Below are positions 61,762 to 64,000 of a stretch of 64,000 nucleotides of DNA, piece by piece. The DNA comes from Eikenella halliae (lineage in GTDB: Bacteria > Pseudomonadota > Gammaproteobacteria > Burkholderiales > Neisseriaceae), in the NCBI RefSeq assembly GCF_001648475.1, contig NZ_LXSQ01000003.1, positions 20,778 through 84,777 on the forward strand, in the 5' to 3' direction. Every line of letters starts with the position of its first letter. Position 1 is the first letter of the stretch. The position numbers and the translations under genes are program-made. Under the pieces are notes generated by a model, which worked only from the letters and a program-made list of their open reading frames with translations, was not told the origin of the DNA and did no database searches.

Positions 61762-62415
61762 ATGTTCGGCATCATCAATCCCCTCTCCTACCTAATCGGC
61801 ACCATCATCCTCATCATCATGCCCGGCCCGAACAGCATGTTTTGCCTCTCCGTAGCCGCACAACAAGGTGCGCGCAAAGCCTACCGCGCCGTATTCGGCG
61901 TGCTGCTGGGCGATTCAGTGCTGATCCTGCTCACCGTGCTTGGCGCAGGCACCGCACTCAAGCTCTATCCCGCCCTATTTCATGCCATGAAGCTTGCCGG
62001 CGGCCTGTATCTGGCCTACATCGGCTTCGGCCTCTTGCGCGGCGCATTGCGCAAATGGTTTGCCCCGCCGCCCGTTTTGGCAGCCGGTTTGCCGCCCACC
62101 CCGCCCACCGGGCACATCTTCAAACGCGCCCTGCTGCTCAGCCTCACCAACCCCAAAGCCATCCTGTTTTTGCTGTCGTTTTTCGTTCAGTTCGTCGATC
62201 CCGCCTATCCGCACCCCGCCCTCTCCTTCCTGCTGCTGGCACTGGTGATGCAAACCGTCAGCTTCAGCTACCTCACCCTGCTCGTTTTCGCCGGCCACCG
62301 CCTCGCCAACCTGTTCCGTCGCCACCGACGCGTTACCACCGTCTGCACTGCCGCCACCGGCCTGCTCTTTATCGGCTTCGCCGTGAGCCTGTGGCTGGCC
62401 GGAATCGAGTTTTAA
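61762..62415 (+). CDS. LysE/LeuE family amino acid exporter
   Basis: 217 aa, six membrane helices. The PGPNSMFCLSVAAQQGARKAY motif near the N-terminus (first part PGPNSMFCLSVAAQQG) and SLTNPKAILFLLSFFVQF are diagnostic of the LysE/RhtB superfamily; LeuE (leucine efflux) is the closest fit by feel. Exports amino acids at the inner membrane. Uptake sequence directly before the start, no clear ribosome binding site at normal spacing. Confidence 0.9.
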   Translation: MFGIINPLSYLIGTIILIIMPGPNSMFCLSVAAQQGARKAYRAVFGVLLGDSVLILLTVLGAGTALKLYPALFHAMKLAGGLYLAYIGFGLLRGALRKWFAPPPVLAAGLPPTPPTGHIFKRALLLSLTNPKAILFLLSFFVQFVDPAYPHPALSFLLLALVMQTVSFSYLTLLVFAGHRLANLFRRHRRVTTVCTAATGLLFIGFAVSLWLAGIEF

Positions 62416-62450
62416 TTTACGGCTTCAGGTAGCCCTGCTTCAGAAAGAAA

Positions 62451-62555
62451 TATAGTGGACTAACAAAAATCAGGACAAGGCGGCGAGCCGCAGACAGTAC
62501 AGATAGTACGGCAAGGCGAGACAACGCTGTACTGGTTTAAATTTAATTCACTATA
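62451..62555. repeat. Correia element copy L
   Basis: 105 bp, TATAGTGGACTAACAAAAA to TTTAATTCACTATA. Ends 92 nt upstream of the following lipoprotein ATG, with an uptake sequence at 62563-62574 between. Confidence 0.92.
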
Positions 62556-62647
62556 ACTGCTCAGGCTACCTGAAAAGCAAAACAGATTGCCGTATAATTG
62601 GCGGCATTTGGCCTCGCGCCCCATCTTTGCCGAATTTAAGGAATCTC

Positions 62648-62989
62648 ATGCGCAAACTCCTCCCCTTCCTCGCCGCCCTCGCCCTTTCCGCCTGCTCCAG
62701 CCTCGGCAACCAAGCCTTCAGCGGCGAAAGCGCCACTTTCGGCAGCGACAACATCCTGCGCGACGACGTGCTCAAAGTCGTGCACACCGCCGAAGCCGCC
62801 TCGTTCAACTGCCGCAACATCGAATCCGTACACAGCAAAATCAACAACGCACAAAAAGTGCACGGCCGCATGCAGGTGCGCGAAATCTGGACCGTCCGCG
62901 CCTGCGGCCAAGCCCACCACTACCACATCGGCCTCTTCGAAGACGAACGAGGCGAAACCGACTTCACCGTACGCCTGATTTCCCGCTAA
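62648..62989 (+). CDS. Small hypothetical lipoprotein
   Basis: 113 aa from ATG 62648 with AAGGA 6 nt before it. Signal peptide MRKLLPFLAALALSAC with the lipobox Cys at residue 16. Mature part about 97 residues with two Cys (SFNCRNIES, VRACGQAHHYHI) and an HYHI stretch. Resembles short conserved lipoproteins of Neisseriaceae but I do not recognise a named family. Confidence 0.8.
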   Translation: MRKLLPFLAALALSACSSLGNQAFSGESATFGSDNILRDDVLKVVHTAEAASFNCRNIESVHSKINNAQKVHGRMQVREIWTVRACGQAHHYHIGLFEDERGETDFTVRLISR

Positions 62990-63000
62990 ACGCGAAGAAA

Positions 63001-63057
63001 GGCTACCTGAAAAATATTGCGCCTTTTTTAGCTTCGCAGATTTTCAGGTAGCCTTTA
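63001..63057 (+). terminator. Uptake-sequence pair behind the lipoprotein gene
   Basis: Copies at 63001-63012 and 63042-63053 with a 29-nt loop, 11 nt after the stop, followed by TTT. Confidence 0.6.
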
Positions 63058-63099
63058 AGCGGCAAAGAAGATAATTCAAACGACCTTTGAAGCCAAGCG

Positions 63100-63188
63100 G
63101 TAGAGTGTGTGCCGCAAGGCACGCACGCGGTGGGTTGAGGTTGCAGGGAAAATGGAGAACGCGTGCGTGCGTACCGCACACACACTAC
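63100..63188. repeat. Palindromic repeat, copy 2
   Basis: 89 bp bounded by GTAGAGTGTGTGC and GCACACACACTAC, with inner GGCACGCACGCG and CGCGTGCGTGC. Related to 17684-17760. Lies just upstream of the AT-rich gene. Confidence 0.75.
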
Positions 63189-63219
63189 ATGCGGGCTAAG
63201 GCTTGCTTAAGGATTTATC

Positions 63220-63882
63220 ATGATTACTTTAAAAAAAGATAGAAACTTAGTTTACATAAAAAACTGGTCTGATTTAGAAGAAATGGCTGGTTTTAAAAGA
63301 GAGATAAATCCAGAAGAAACCAAATTAAAAGAAATTATAGGTCAGTACAGTGGAGAACATGGAAAAGTTATATGTGGATTGAAAAATTGCCACACTCAAC
63401 ATCAAAATGGTTACATTGTAGTATCTACTGATGGACATATTACAAATATTGGAAAAGATTGTGGAGAAAAATATTTTGGGGTTGATTTTAAAACCATGTC
63501 ATCAAAATTAACTCAAGATATCAAAGACTACATCAATAGAGAAGAATTACATACCTTCAATTTAAATAACTTAAATGAATGGTGTGAGGCACGGCTTAAA
63601 ATTGCAAAAAATATTAATCGATATATTAGTCAATTAAGAGATGGTAAAGGAATTCCAGAAACTATCCGCAAAAAAATTTCAAAAATGTCTAGAGATAGGA
63701 CTTATCAAATAAAAATTGAAAGAGAACTAACAGAAAAAGAAAAAGCTGTCTACGAAAATACAGGTAGAACCGGAATTAAATATATTGAAGAAAATGTAGC
63801 GACAGTTTCTGGTATAGAAGCAATGTATGATCAGAATAATTTAAAACTTCTAATTACCGATACACTAAAAAAATGGGGCTGA
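63220..63882 (+). CDS. AT-rich hypothetical protein, probably cut short by an IS
   Basis: 220 aa, no signal peptide or membrane helix, Lys/Ile/Asn-rich. Residues about 51-87 hold a possible metal-binding motif: CGLKNCHTQHQNGYIVV followed by GKDCGEKYFG (Cys at three places plus His). The rest is helical and charged. Composition is far more AT-rich than the flanking chromosome, so it is likely foreign. AAGGA lies 7 nt before the ATG. The last codons (TGG GGC TGA) coincide with GGGGCTGACGTAGATTAGCC, which looks like the end of an IS1595-type element whose transposase follows, so the natural C-terminus may be missing. Confidence 0.75.
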   Translation: MITLKKDRNLVYIKNWSDLEEMAGFKREINPEETKLKEIIGQYSGEHGKVICGLKNCHTQHQNGYIVVSTDGHITNIGKDCGEKYFGVDFKTMSSKLTQDIKDYINREELHTFNLNNLNEWCEARLKIAKNINRYISQLRDGKGIPETIRKKISKMSRDRTYQIKIERELTEKEKAVYENTGRTGIKYIEENVATVSGIEAMYDQNNLKLLITDTLKKWG

Positions 63883-64000
63883 CGTAGATTAGCCCTAAAT
63901 TCCACACCAATCCCGCAGGATTTTAAGCTGTTGAGACGGTGTGCCGAAGTTAAATCGAAACTCACATTCTTTCAAGAACAGTGGGAAAGATTTGCGGTCG
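63875..64000. mobile_element. End of an IS1595-group insertion sequence (partial)
   Basis: Putative terminal repeat starts at GGGGCTGACG (63875), 20 nt before the transposase stop codon. The other end is beyond the window. Boundary is inferred from resemblance to IS1016-type ends and from the transposase; not verified. Confidence 0.55.
63895..64000 (-). CDS. IS1595-family transposase, C-terminal end (partial)
   Basis: Only the last 34 codons are in the window, on the minus strand, running off the right edge. The end reads FPLFLKECEFRFNFGTPSQQ then LKILRDWCGI and stop. The KECEFRFN..TP..QL pattern is typical of the ends of IS1595/IS1016-group transposases (ISXO2-like domain). Whether the element is complete lies outside this sequence. 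Confidence 0.75.
   Translation of the reverse strand, partial: DRKSFPLFLKECEFRFNFGTPSQQLKILRDWCGI

Overview
The window looks like chromosome of an Eikenella species (Neisseriaceae, Betaproteobacteria). The strongest evidence is the DNA uptake sequence AGGCTACCTGAA, the Eikenella dialect, present in dozens of copies in both orientations. Many copies form inverted pairs behind genes, where they act as hairpin terminators. A second repeat family, twelve clear copies of a roughly 104 bp element bounded by TATAGTG and CACTATA, is the Correia repeat enclosed element (CREE) known from Neisseria. Gene content (WaaA, WaaF, TamA/TamB, MetG, BioB, a CidA/LrgA-LrgB pair, NnrS) fits an oral Gram-negative of this family.

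Layout. 0.1-10 kb: waaA (Kdo transferase), two tandem Sel1-repeat secreted proteins, and the tamB-tamA outer-membrane assembly pair. 10-17.4 kb: sstT, dnaJ, maf, nnrS, a holin/antiholin-like lrgA-lrgB pair and an outer-membrane beta-barrel gene with a 14-bp tandem repeat upstream. 17.8-30 kb: cysS, an OmpA-like lipoprotein, rsuA, a DUF817 protein, nudB, pncC, metG, small lipoprotein and membrane protein genes, and a phrB-waaF pair. 30.3-31.7 kb: a zf-CHCC protein and azlC-azlD. 32.2-45.6 kb: one long minus-strand run of ribosomal genes from rplC to rplQ, with secY, infA and rpoA. It is clearly more AT-rich than its flanks and almost free of uptake sequences. 45.9-62.4 kb: a class II glutamine amidotransferase, lysS, secA, a DciA-like gene, bioB, a membrane zinc-ribbon protein, a NiaP-like transporter, mnmE, lysP, yaaA and a LysE/LeuE exporter. 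62.6-64 kb: a small lipoprotein, an AT-rich unknown gene, and the 3' end of an IS1595-family transposase running off the window.

Most genes are single housekeeping units. Clear operons are tamA-tamB, lrgA-lrgB, azlC-azlD, waaF-phrB and the ribosomal cluster. No phage, CRISPR array, toxin cluster or evident new defence system was seen. The most interesting signals concern how mobile or uptake repeats have become part of genes: a CREE inserted exactly inside an uptake sequence at the maf stop codon; several CREEs whose end lies 34-37 nt before a start codon and builds a -10 box; uptake sequences serving as stop codons, protein motifs and possibly ribosome binding sites; and a metG that carries a Neisseria-dialect uptake sequence beside an Eikenella one. 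No tRNA or rRNA gene was recognised.
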